A program made the position numbers and the translations under genes. Source: a virus. Taken from it: 38,112 nucleotides of DNA. Every line of letters starts with the position of its first letter. Position 1 is the first letter of the stretch. Under the pieces are notes generated by a model, which was given only the letters and a program-made list of their open reading frames with translations, had not been told where the DNA came from and did no database searches. Shown here piece after piece: positions 16,462 to 24,328 of this stretch. The DNA lies in IMG/VR virus record IMGVR_UViG_3300023443_000373, positions 1 through 38,112 of that record; one strand, given 5' to 3'.

Positions 16462-16770
16462 ATGGCAATTAACGTCGAGCAAACCCACACAACGACTGGA
16501 TTTAAACCTGGTATTCCATTGAGTCGACATAACGATCCTCAGTACTCTATTGGTATTGATATCGGTGGTGGTGGAACAGTGACAGTCCAGGGAACGATTA
16601 GTCAAATTAATCGCGCTGGCGTCACGCCTATTTGGTTTGACATAACCGCATTAACAGGCGTTACAATTGATACTTTTGACAAAATAACTAACACACCACT
16701 GGAGGCTGTCCGATTAGAGATAACTGCGGTGACTGACACTATTATTTTTCAGGTAATGCAGAACACGTAA
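16462..16770 (+). CDS. Small beta-rich virion protein
   Basis: This 102-residue protein has the pattern of small phage structural proteins: TVTVQGTISQINRAG, then PIWFDITALTGVT, and a closing strand VRLEITAVTDTIIFQVMQ. I do not recognise a named family. A GAGGA ribosome-binding motif precedes it. Its stop overlaps the next start (TAATG), so it is co-translated with the downstream structural gene. A decoration or adaptor role is likely from context. Confidence 0.65.
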   Translation: MAINVEQTHTTTGFKPGIPLSRHNDPQYSIGIDIGGGGTVTVQGTISQINRAGVTPIWFDITALTGVTIDTFDKITNTPLEAVRLEITAVTDTIIFQVMQNT

Positions 16771-17387
16771 TGGCTATTGGTGCAGAAAATATCGATTCAG
16801 AAAATGTCGATTCGGAGTCAATTGATTCTGAAGAGGTCGGCAATACCGGAATGGCTTTAACAGAAAGAGCGTTCACTATATTAAATGACGCAAATTCAAC
16901 ACAAGTTTTTGCTGAGGGTACATGGAATTTAATTGATAATTTTCCAGGCACTAACAACCTTTTTAATCCTTCCAATGTTGATACTGGATGGGATATCGCT
17001 AATACAACCTATGGAGAAAATGGGCTTTCGTTGGCGGCGTTGCCTTTTTACGATGCCGGTGTTTATGCGATAGCGAGATGTGTTCTTAGCGCGGCGGCTT
17101 CATTCACTTTAACAATTACCGGTCTAAATAATTCGTCTTTATATTCATTTATATTTTCTGGTGCGACTTCCTCTGGTGCTGGTGCTGGAACAAGAGTCAT
17201 GACGATAACAAGTAGTGTCAGTGCGATGACTGCAACAATTTTAACCGATAGTTTAGACCCTACAAACGATCATATTGATTCGATAGACCTGCAATTACCA
17301 AGTGCTGGAACGATTGTTTTAACTTTAACTAATACAGGCGTTAATCAAGTTCAATGTTCAACTTTTGAAATTCAAGAATTTACTTAA
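16770..17387 (+). CDS. Putative virion beta-sandwich protein
   Basis: The 205-residue product opens with a short acidic repeat, ENIDSENVDSESIDSEEV (about residues 6-23), likely a flexible stalk. Residues about 40-205 form a run of beta strands with an aromatic-rich start (FPGTNNLFNPSNVDTGWD) and an ASFTLTITGLNNSSLYSFIF segment, resembling fibronectin-III-like or carbohydrate-binding beta sandwiches on phage particles. It starts inside the stop of the previous gene. It may bind host glycans, but no catalytic residues are evident. Confidence 0.6.
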   Translation: MAIGAENIDSENVDSESIDSEEVGNTGMALTERAFTILNDANSTQVFAEGTWNLIDNFPGTNNLFNPSNVDTGWDIANTTYGENGLSLAALPFYDAGVYAIARCVLSAAASFTLTITGLNNSSLYSFIFSGATSSGAGAGTRVMTITSSVSAMTATILTDSLDPTNDHIDSIDLQLPSAGTIVLTLTNTGVNQVQCSTFEIQEFT

Positions 17388-17398
17388 GGAGAAAAAAA

Positions 17399-17533
17399 AT
17401 GAGCAGAATTAGACAAATGGAAGAACAAAAAAGGGGCAGACAAATACCATTAGGTGGGACTAGTAATGAAAAATCGTCTGTCGTCACCACTGGCACTTTT
17501 AAAGGAAATCCAGGTCATGCCCAAAAAAGGTAA
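17399..17533 (+). CDS. Tiny unknown protein, 44 residues
   Basis: A strong TAAGGAG ribosome-binding motif seven bases before ATG 17399 supports this short gene, which ends at TAA 17531-17533. The product is polar and basic with a Gly/Ser/Thr-rich C-terminal half and no hydrophobic core, so it is likely unstructured or a binding peptide. It overlaps the next tiny gene by 17 bases in a different frame. I recognise no family. Confidence 0.6.
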   Translation: MSRIRQMEEQKRGRQIPLGGTSNEKSSVVTTGTFKGNPGHAQKR

Positions 17534-17636
17534 GTCTCCAAAGAAACGAAAAGGGCGTGGCACAGTGTCCCAGAAATTGGGCGCTATAAAAGGTGCGAAG
17601 AAACGTCGTGCGAAGAGTAAAAGAAAGAAAAAATAG
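17517..17636 (+). CDS. Extremely basic 39-residue protein
   Basis: From ATG 17517 this frame encodes 39 residues of which more than half are Lys or Arg (start MPKKGKSPKKRKGRG, end KKRRAKSKRKKK), with no acidic residue. An AAAGGA motif lies about ten bases upstream. It overlaps the 44-residue gene by 17 bases and the next large gene by 44, so three genes use three frames within about 240 bases. The composition recalls protamine-like or histone-tail DNA-binding peptides, and its place among virion genes suggests binding to packaged DNA. An upstream in-frame ATG at 17466 would lengthen it but lacks a good ribosome-binding motif. Confidence 0.5.
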   Translation: MPKKGKSPKKRKGRGTVSQKLGAIKGAKKRRAKSKRKKK

Positions 17637-18960
17637 CGGTGATGTAATTGCGGGAAAACCTGCTAATTTCACTCGGCGCAAAACAAAAGCTATCCCTGGC
17701 GACTGGTTAATTCAGTGTGACGTCACGGGACAAGTTTGCCGTCGTTCTGAAGCAAGTTTAACCTGGAGAGGCTTACTTGTATCCAATCAAAACTGGGATG
17801 TTAAACACCCACAATTAACAATTCGAGTGCCACCTGAAGACATTTCAATCTCAGACGCAAGACCATTTAAAGGCGTGGATGGCGGCGGACTCTCAGTTGC
17901 AGATTATCAGGAAAATCCTAGTGGTGGATGGCCTGATGGTGGTCTAACCACAGCTCAGTCAGTCAACCTATCAGATCAAACTATTTTATTTACAGACGAT
18001 TTTCCCGCTTATCAATTAGATAGTTCCGGTCGTGCGACTGCTGGTGACGCTGGAATTATCGATAGACAGTGGTGGACATTATCACCGCTTCCACAGGCTA
18101 CTGTAGGCAAATTTCATCAAGTTCAAGCGACTTTTGTTTCTAATACTGGTGTTGAAATATCCGGTCCTTTTGGTTCGTTTGTTAATTTAGATGTTACCAG
18201 GATATGGAATATTGTTGGCGGTGATGGCATTGCTGTTGTTCAAATTCAAATAAGACAAATATTTGGTCGTAAGGTCGTACAAGATGTTGCCAATATAACA
18301 TTTGATTCGTCAATCGTATCAACTATCGGTTGGGATCCAGATTTAGAGTTTCAAACCTCTGGCGCAACAGGTGTTCTGACTTATTCCGATGATAATAAAA
18401 TAGGCACTCTCACAATATTAAACAGTGGCGAAGGTGGAGAACTCTCGATAACTTCCGCAATTATACAAAGCTCTGGTCAACGATATGTAGAATTTAAAAT
18501 TTTAAATGCTGGCGGCCTTACATCACTCGAAGGACCAAGATTTAGTGTGATAGAAGCTGGCCTTATGCCTTCGAGACAGATTGTTGGTGCTGGTGGTGGT
18601 GGATTTGTAAATGGTACTCAAGCATTTTTTAACAATAAAAGAGGCAATGTGCCTGTTTTTAATGTTGCCTTTGAAAATGGGACTGAAAGTAGTTTTGAAC
18701 CATCTTCAAGTACTTTAATTAACAACGCTGGTGATGTAGTGGCATTTGCAATCGATTTTGATTCTTTAATTACTACGCTATTTATCAATAACGTTGAGAT
18801 AGGCGCTCTAGGTGGTGGGTTTACAGGTGATGCATACGGACCATTGCAGCCTAATTTCTTTGGAACAACAGTGAGCCGAAATTGGCAAATCAGAATACAA
18901 GAAACAGCAGCAGATCAAGATTTTACAGCTCCTATCGGGTTTACCCCATGGGCAGATTAA
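17593..18960 (+). CDS. Virion protein with conserved phage N-terminal domain
   Basis: The 455-residue protein starts at GTG 17593 or GTG 17608; no ATG fits. Residues about 20-85 (RRKTKAIPGDWLIQCDVTGQVCRRSEASLTWRGLLV) match a small Cys-containing domain common in podovirus tail genes, with an RPGDW-like turn and a paired Cys motif. Residues 110-455 are beta-rich with Gly/Ser-heavy strands and look like a lectin or SPRY-like surface domain (GPRFSVIEAG, RQIVGAGGGGFVNGTQAF, a pattern of a concanavalin-type fold). It likely belongs to the outer tail or neck. The first 20 residues are very basic, which may be an artefact of the upstream start. Confidence 0.7.
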   Translation: MRRNVVRRVKERKNSGDVIAGKPANFTRRKTKAIPGDWLIQCDVTGQVCRRSEASLTWRGLLVSNQNWDVKHPQLTIRVPPEDISISDARPFKGVDGGGLSVADYQENPSGGWPDGGLTTAQSVNLSDQTILFTDDFPAYQLDSSGRATAGDAGIIDRQWWTLSPLPQATVGKFHQVQATFVSNTGVEISGPFGSFVNLDVTRIWNIVGGDGIAVVQIQIRQIFGRKVVQDVANITFDSSIVSTIGWDPDLEFQTSGATGVLTYSDDNKIGTLTILNSGEGGELSITSAIIQSSGQRYVEFKILNAGGLTSLEGPRFSVIEAGLMPSRQIVGAGGGGFVNGTQAFFNNKRGNVPVFNVAFENGTESSFEPSSSTLINNAGDVVAFAIDFDSLITTLFINNVEIGALGGGFTGDAYGPLQPNFFGTTVSRNWQIRIQETAADQDFTAPIGFTPWAD

Positions 18961-18975
18961 TAACAGGGGAAATAT

Positions 18976-19479
18976 ATGCCAATTATAGATGGTAGTAACG
19001 TAACACAGTACACCAACCTTAACGTTGAGGGACTTCTTTTCGTGAACGGTGATTTTGTCAATATTCAAAGAAGCGGAAATTTTACTACCAGTAACGTTAC
19101 TAACTTTAACAATAGCCTTCACGTAACGGGCCGGTTATTTGTTGACGGTGTAGAGGCTGTAATCCCTTCTAATTCAGGCGGCATTGATGCTTACGCTGAT
19201 GCTGGCGGCGGTCTTGTGACTGTAACCACTGACGCGAATAGTTTTCTAGCGGATGGTCTTGAAGTCACCATTTCCACATCAACCAATTATAACGGTACTT
19301 TTACGATATTAAATGCGACCGACGCTACATTTGATATTGAAATCGCATTTAACGGTGATGATATGGTCGGCATTTGGACTGTTGTGCCTGCTACCCCAAG
19401 TAATTTTAAGGGAACAAGATTAACTAATGTAAATATTATCGGTGAATATGGATTGAATGACGAAAGGTACGTAACTTAA
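18976..19479 (+). CDS. Virion protein sharing the giant protein's N-terminal anchor
   Basis: The first 30 residues (MPIIDGSNVTQYTNLNVEGL) parallel the start of the 1680-residue protein (MAIVNGTPGFTQLTKLNVTE), suggesting both attach to the same site on the particle. Residues about 70-140 form a compact beta domain (VTVTTDANSFLADGLEVTIS, YNGTFTILNATDATFDIEI), a fold pattern frequent in phage and adhesin beta modules. The C-terminus ends NIIGEYGLNDERYVT. A GGGGAAA ribosome-binding motif precedes it and the gp4-like gene follows. Probably a short fibre or decoration protein. Confidence 0.65.
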   Translation: MPIIDGSNVTQYTNLNVEGLLFVNGDFVNIQRSGNFTTSNVTNFNNSLHVTGRLFVDGVEAVIPSNSGGIDAYADAGGGLVTVTTDANSFLADGLEVTISTSTNYNGTFTILNATDATFDIEIAFNGDDMVGIWTVVPATPSNFKGTRLTNVNIIGEYGLNDERYVT

Positions 19480-19490
19480 AAGGTTAAATC

Positions 19491-20825
19491 ATGGCTACTA
19501 GCGGTGTAAATGTATTAACTAGGAGTGCAAGTGATATTGTCACTAGCGCATTGAGGCGCGCGCGAATAATTCCCGTGCGGCAACCGGTATCGTCAATTGA
19601 TTTACAAACCGGTATTGATGCGCTTAATAATATGGTTGCGGAACTTCGCGCGCAAGGTTGGCATCTTTGGAAATCAGACGAATATGTTTTATTTTTAGAC
19701 CAAGCAAAAACAGATTATAAAATTGGTCCCACTGGAGATAGAGCAGTATTTTTTGATGATTTAATTCAGGACGCTTTGACGGTAGCAACTATCGCAGATG
19801 ATACGCAATTGACCATTTCTGATACGTCAAAATTTACTGGCTCTGATGATATTTTAGATTTTAATCCAACAACTGCAACGACTGGTTGGACGGACGTCGA
19901 TGCTGTTTCGACTTCAAATGGAACAACTTTAAATATCCTTAATAGTTCACCAAATGGTTATTCCGAATTTCAAGCGATTGATACCACACTTGATGTCGAT
20001 TATTTTTTCGAGGTAGATATCACTCAGAACGTAGGCGCTGTCACGCTTGAAATTTATAACGACGATTCCGGTCCAACTTTAATTACTTCTCAAGTTGTTA
20101 CAGTCAACGGAACTCAAACGGTATTTTTCACGGCTATTGGCACAGGGACTATTTTAAGAATTGTAAACAATAACGGCGGCGGCAATACAACCGTCGGAAA
20201 TTTCAGATTAAGAGAAACTGATACAGGCGAAACGATTGGTTTTAGAGTCGATGCAAGTCTTCGAGAATGGAATATTGTTACAAGAGTTTTAAGCGATACT
20301 GAAGTTCAACTTAAAAATTTAGTCGTTAATGTTGCTGAGATCGGTCAAGTCGTTTTCGCTTTTAAAGTTTTACCACCAAGACCCCTAAAATTAAGAAATT
20401 ATCGCAGCAAAAACGCCAGTTTTGACGATGAGATACCAGTGAATACCTGGGCGCGTTCTGAATATATGAAACAAACCCTTAAGACTTCCCAAGGTCTTCC
20501 AACACAAGCTTATTACGATCCTGAATTAGACAACGGACGATTATATATTTGGCAAACTGCAAGCGACGTTAATCAAATGCTTTTATTCACTGGTGATACA
20601 CCTTTAGAAATATTTATTGAGAATGCCAATAACCCGGATTTTCCTGCTGAATGGTTTAACTTTCTTTCCTGGGGTTTAGCGGCTGAAATAGGACCGGAAT
20701 ATGGTATTCCCACACCGAGACAACAAACTCTTGAACAAAGAGCATTAGTCTCAAGAGAAATTGCTTCCGAGTGGGATGAAGAACAAGGCAGTTTATTAAT
20801 TGGACCGGATGATAATGGCCGATAG
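19491..20825 (+). CDS. gp4-like head-to-tail adaptor with inserted domain
   Basis: Residues 1-115 and 245-444 match the P22 gp4 type of tail accessory factor: an N-terminal helix pair (SASDIVTSALRRARII, TGIDALNNMVAELRAQGWHLW), the middle YRSKNASFDDEIPVNTWARSEYM, and LPTQAYYDPELDNGRLYIW. This factor docks on the portal after packaging and stabilises the head. At 444 residues it is far longer than P22 gp4 (166) because of its extended family form and a beta-rich block at about 120-243 (DFNPTTATTGWTDVD to VGNFRLRE) that reads like a carbohydrate-binding beta sandwich. The insertion would project from the neck. Confidence 0.85.
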   Translation: MATSGVNVLTRSASDIVTSALRRARIIPVRQPVSSIDLQTGIDALNNMVAELRAQGWHLWKSDEYVLFLDQAKTDYKIGPTGDRAVFFDDLIQDALTVATIADDTQLTISDTSKFTGSDDILDFNPTTATTGWTDVDAVSTSNGTTLNILNSSPNGYSEFQAIDTTLDVDYFFEVDITQNVGAVTLEIYNDDSGPTLITSQVVTVNGTQTVFFTAIGTGTILRIVNNNGGGNTTVGNFRLRETDTGETIGFRVDASLREWNIVTRVLSDTEVQLKNLVVNVAEIGQVVFAFKVLPPRPLKLRNYRSKNASFDDEIPVNTWARSEYMKQTLKTSQGLPTQAYYDPELDNGRLYIWQTASDVNQMLLFTGDTPLEIFIENANNPDFPAEWFNFLSWGLAAEIGPEYGIPTPRQQTLEQRALVSREIASEWDEEQGSLLIGPDDNGR

Positions 20826-21096
20826 CTTAGAAAAAAATATGGTTTCTAACATTCCAAAATCTGTTTTGGCAGTGGGTGGTAGTTTGCTATGCCTATCGCT
20901 TTCAATGAATTTGGTTGGCGTCTATTTAGGACCGGCCATCAATGACTGGATGAAGTATAAAATTGAAGCCGCAAAAATGAATGCAGCCTGTATCAAAGAA
21001 GCTGAATTTGAAATTGAAAGTTTTGAAAAAAGAGTTATTTTAATTCAAAAACGAATCCAACTTTTGGAAAAGTTATCGCATAGGAAAACAGAATAA
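20815..21096 (+). CDS. Membrane protein with coiled-coil tail; possible spanin
   Basis: From ATG 20815 the product is 93 residues; earlier in-frame TTG and ATG codons add five or two residues. A membrane helix lies at about residues 15-38 (VLAVGGSLLCLSLSMNLVGVYLG), followed by a charged helix that extends to the end (ECE-type heptads, KRVILIQKRIQLLEK). One N-terminal membrane span plus a periplasmic coiled coil is the layout of an inner-membrane spanin (Rz-like). No lipoprotein partner is visible. It overlaps the gp4-like gene and its stop overlaps the gp10-like start, so a virion or ejection role is the alternative. Confidence 0.6.
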   Translation: MADSLEKNMVSNIPKSVLAVGGSLLCLSLSMNLVGVYLGPAINDWMKYKIEAAKMNAACIKEAEFEIESFEKRVILIQKRIQLLEKLSHRKTE

Positions 21097-22565
21097 TGCC
21101 TAAGATACCGGTTTCAATTGCCAATGGATTTTATGAATCACGTTCACTGCCATTCAGTGCGCAGCGTTGTGTTAACTGGTATCCAAATTATGCAGAAAAT
21201 GACGCACTATCTGAAGCCGCAGTATTCGGCACCCCTGGTATTGAGTTGCTTGCTAGTGCCGATAGTGACGTTGATTTTAGTCGCGGCGCTGATGTGGTCG
21301 CTGGTATCCCTTATTTTGTCAACGGTACAACGCTTTATAGACTCGATAGGTCTTTCAATGCTGCGAACGATGAAGTATTTGATGCCGTTTCAATTGATAC
21401 CGTTCCTGGATCTGGTTTTGTTTCTATGGATGATAACGGTACTGAACTTTGTATCGTAGTTCCTGGTGTAAGTGGATTTATTTATAACGTAGAAACCGAT
21501 GTATTTACACAAATTACCGATCCTGGTTTTATTGCTAACGGAAAGAGTGAAAGGGTCGTTTTTATCGATGGTTTTTTTGTTCACATTGCTGGTAAAAATA
21601 TTTTTCATTCACTACTTAATCAGGGATTGGAATATAACTCGCTCGATGTCGGTCAGGCACAAGCCGATCCAGATAACATCGTTTCATCGCTTGTTTATAA
21701 AAATCAATTAATGATATTAGGAAGTGAAACCATCGAGGTTTTTGCGAATGTTGGCAAGTTTCCTTTCTCCTTTCAGAGGATACCTGGTTACTTCGTTCCT
21801 ATCGGATGTTTCGCAGCTTTTACGGTCGTTGAATTTAACCGAGCGCTAGCATTTTTAGGGGGAGCGACACGCGAAAAAGCGGGCGTCTTTTGGGGAGCAG
21901 CGCAAAATTTTCAGAGAATATCCACCACGCCAATTGAGCAGAAAATTCAAGCGGCTACGGATGAAGATATTTCGAATGCGTTCACCTGGACCTATTCAGA
22001 AGATGGAGCCGTATTTTTAGGGTTGGTCGTCGGTGATGACTGTTTTGTCTACGATGCCAATGCTTCAAAACTGGCGAATAAACATATTTGGCACGAACGC
22101 AGGACGACACGAATCGAGTTAGCGAATAAACAAGTGAGATGGCGCGTGAATGCCATGGTTCAAGCCTACGGTCGTATTCTGATTGGTGATGTTTTTAGTG
22201 GTGGTTTTGGATCAATCTCACTCAATGTTTTTGAAGAGTTTGGAAATTTTATTCAGCGTAGATTATCGACAACGCCTTTAACCAATCAAGGCGAAGATTT
22301 ATTTATTGATGAAGTTGAATTGACAATGGAATCAGGGGTAACGACTGACGATGATAACGTCATTAAATTACGGTGGAGCGATGACAACAAAGTATTTAAC
22401 GATCCACTTCCAGCCGATATTGGCGTGGATGGCGATTTTACTTTAAGGCAATACTGGAGACGGTTAGGTCATTCTCCACGTTTTAGAACATTTGAATTTA
22501 TTTATTCAGGCCGTGATAAATCTGTTTTATTAAAAATGGAGGTGAATCTTGACTCTTCAAGCTAG
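21096..22565 (+). CDS. gp10-like DNA stabilisation / tail accessory factor
   Basis: At 489 residues the length matches P22 gp10 (472). The N-terminus PVSIANGFYESRSLPFSAQRCVNWYPN is the diagnostic start of this family, followed by a beta-propeller-like series of strands (GTPGIELLA, VSGFIYNVET, VVFIDGFFVHIAG, LMILGSETIEVFANVG, YSEDGAVFLGL) and a C-terminal RWSDDNKVF and WRRLGHSPRFRTFEF segment. It binds under the gp4-like ring and helps seal the head. The start codon overlaps the stop of the membrane-protein gene (TAATG), and the order gp4, gp10 is as in P22. Confidence 0.9.
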   Translation: MPKIPVSIANGFYESRSLPFSAQRCVNWYPNYAENDALSEAAVFGTPGIELLASADSDVDFSRGADVVAGIPYFVNGTTLYRLDRSFNAANDEVFDAVSIDTVPGSGFVSMDDNGTELCIVVPGVSGFIYNVETDVFTQITDPGFIANGKSERVVFIDGFFVHIAGKNIFHSLLNQGLEYNSLDVGQAQADPDNIVSSLVYKNQLMILGSETIEVFANVGKFPFSFQRIPGYFVPIGCFAAFTVVEFNRALAFLGGATREKAGVFWGAAQNFQRISTTPIEQKIQAATDEDISNAFTWTYSEDGAVFLGLVVGDDCFVYDANASKLANKHIWHERRTTRIELANKQVRWRVNAMVQAYGRILIGDVFSGGFGSISLNVFEEFGNFIQRRLSTTPLTNQGEDLFIDEVELTMESGVTTDDDNVIKLRWSDDNKVFNDPLPADIGVDGDFTLRQYWRRLGHSPRFRTFEFIYSGRDKSVLLKMEVNLDSSS

Positions 22566-22812
22566 TGATGAACCGCGAGTCGTGCCACCAGATAGATTAG
22601 ATCCAATAACCGACGATGAAGGCACCACTCAGCGCTTCTACGCGTGGATTCAAGATATTAGCTCTAGAGTTATCCTAGAAGGAAACGGAAGCCCTGAAGG
22701 AAGCTTAGAGGCTAACCAGGGGCGCTTATATATCGACAAAGAAGGAATTCAAGGCGAGAGGATTTATTTTAAAACAACGAACGGCGGTCAAACGGGATGG
22801 GAATTCGCATAG
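22549..22812 (+). CDS. Short tail-associated protein, TTG start
   Basis: This 87-residue protein starts at TTG 22549, supported by the strong GGAGGTG motif four bases upstream; no ATG alternative keeps the N-terminus. The C-terminal half (EGNGSPEGSLEANQGRLYID, then GERIYFKTTNGGQTGWEFA) matches a small beta-hairpin domain repeated in many phage fibre and needle tips. It sits where P22 has its needle gene 26, but at 87 residues it is much too short for the long coiled-coil needle. It overlaps its neighbours on both sides. Confidence 0.65.
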   Translation: MTLQASDEPRVVPPDRLDPITDDEGTTQRFYAWIQDISSRVILEGNGSPEGSLEANQGRLYIDKEGIQGERIYFKTTNGGQTGWEFA

Positions 22813-23276
22813 AGCAAATATGGGATGAAGAATTGATTTATTCCGTGTTAAAGAATCCTGAAATTTGGAAAACAATTTCTAATGACGGTCAACTGAGTGA
22901 TAAATTTTTTGTTGATGTTGAAAATGATGATTTCTACTATTTAGCGGTAGCTCTCAATGAGGTTTGTATTGGTATTTATATTTTGCATCCGTTCAATGAT
23001 TGCACATTAGAAATTCACGCGAATATCATTCCGTATTATCGTAGAGAACATGCAACCGAATCAGGTGAAAAAATTTTAGAGTGGTTTAGAAAAGAAGCAC
23101 CGGAACAATATCAAAAATTAGTTGCAAGAATACCTGAAATTTATCCTGAAGTTTATCACTTCACTTTAAATCGTGGTTTTAATGATGAAGGTCGTTTAAT
23201 AAATGGGTGTAGAAAAGGTGGGAGCTTATGTGATTTACACATCCTTGGTTTGGAGCGCAAAACGCTCAAGGAGTAA
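22797..23276 (+). CDS. GNAT-fold protein, P22 gp14-like
   Basis: The 159-residue protein has the strand-helix order of a GNAT fold: YYLAVALNEVCIGIYILHP, then LEIHANIIPYYRREHATESGEKILEWF, where the HANIxPxYR segment leads into the helix that would hold acetyl-CoA, and PEVYHFTLNRGFNDEGRLI. P22 gp14 belongs to a related phage family (DUF2824) and occupies the same position between the gp10-26 genes and the ejection genes. Whether it still acetylates anything is unclear, since the acetyl-CoA loop is poor in Gly. It starts 16 bases inside the previous gene. Confidence 0.65.
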   Translation: MGIRIEQIWDEELIYSVLKNPEIWKTISNDGQLSDKFFVDVENDDFYYLAVALNEVCIGIYILHPFNDCTLEIHANIIPYYRREHATESGEKILEWFRKEAPEQYQKLVARIPEIYPEVYHFTLNRGFNDEGRLINGCRKGGSLCDLHILGLERKTLKE

Positions 23277-23281
23277 ATACA

Positions 23282-24319
23282 ATGGCTATCGGAGGGATAA
23301 TTTCTCTTGTTGGTTCAGCTGCTTCCGCAGAATCCCAGCGATCCGCTGCAAGTCGCGCGCGTCGTAGACAAGTTTCGTCATTAGAACAAGCACAACAATT
23401 CATACGTGAAGGCACAACCGGCGCGCGCGGTGAACTAGAAACTGGATTTGGCGGTGCTGAAGACGCTTTAGCCCAAGCTTTACAGTCACAGTTAGGCGTT
23501 CAAGGCCAAGGACTTGAAGACATCCTTGCATCGCTTCGAGGCGGTTTTGGTGAAGGTATTGAAACGCTTAGAGGTGGTGAGACAAGAGGAATAGAGGCTT
23601 TACAGCAAGGTTTCGCCGGTGCACAGCAACAACTCGATCCTTTTGCGCAAGGCGGTGTGCGCGCTTTTGAGCAACAACAAGCCTTATCCGGTGCGTTAGG
23701 TCCAGAAGCACAACAAGCGGCCTTTGACGCGTTCACAGCAAGCCCTGGTCAACAATTTCTTCAACAACAAGGCGAACAATCAATCGCGCGTCAATCTGCT
23801 GTTACGGGTGGCTTAGGCGGCGGCGCATTGCAAGCTGATTTATCGCGTTTTAATCAAGGTTTGGCACAGCAAGACTTTCAAAATCAATTCAATAGACTGG
23901 GCGGTATATCCGCGCAGGGACAACAAGCGGCGGGACAACTGGCGCAAGGTTCACTCGGAACAGGCACCAATATTGCTGATTTAATTCGCGGCACCTCTGG
24001 CGGGGTTGCGGGTCTTCAGACTGGTTTAGCTCAACAGCTTGCCAATGCATTTGGCACTTCAACACAAGCGATTTCAAATATATTTGGCGGTCAAGGTCAA
24101 CAGTTAGCCGGTTTAAGGTCGGCACTTGGAGAAAACCTAGCCAATATTTTATTAGGCCAAGGCACTAATCTTGCGAATTTACAACAAGGTATCGGTCAGG
24201 CCGAATCAAACGAAGCATTGCGAAGAGGCAACGCGCTCGGCGGTTTCTTCGGTGATTTTGGTAGTTTCGCTGGTCAAGGTGGCTTCAATCAATCTAGTCA
24301 ATTCGGGCGACTTAGTTAG
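23282..24319 (+). CDS. DNA ejection protein, gp7-like
   Basis: The 345-residue protein is rich in Gln, Gly and Ala. It begins MAIGGIISLVGSAASAESQ, a hydrophobic start seen in ejection proteins, and carries the family core DPFAQGGVRAFEQQQALSG, then SPGQQFLQQQGEQSIARQSA and GGLGGGALQADLSRFNQG (about 120-205). Such proteins are packaged and then released to help form a channel for DNA across the envelope; P22 gp7 is the positional counterpart. An AAGGAG motif precedes the start. The C-terminal region is a series of degenerate LGxGTNIAxL repeats. Confidence 0.8.
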   Translation: MAIGGIISLVGSAASAESQRSAASRARRRQVSSLEQAQQFIREGTTGARGELETGFGGAEDALAQALQSQLGVQGQGLEDILASLRGGFGEGIETLRGGETRGIEALQQGFAGAQQQLDPFAQGGVRAFEQQQALSGALGPEAQQAAFDAFTASPGQQFLQQQGEQSIARQSAVTGGLGGGALQADLSRFNQGLAQQDFQNQFNRLGGISAQGQQAAGQLAQGSLGTGTNIADLIRGTSGGVAGLQTGLAQQLANAFGTSTQAISNIFGGQGQQLAGLRSALGENLANILLGQGTNLANLQQGIGQAESNEALRRGNALGGFFGDFGSFAGQGGFNQSSQFGRLS

Positions 24320-24328
24320 GAGAGCATA

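Noticed and set aside
17519-17533. Programmed frameshift at the A-run joining the 44-residue gene to a downstream frame
   Set aside because: The bases do not form a proper slippery heptamer in the gene's frame, and the -1 frame meets a stop before the next gene.
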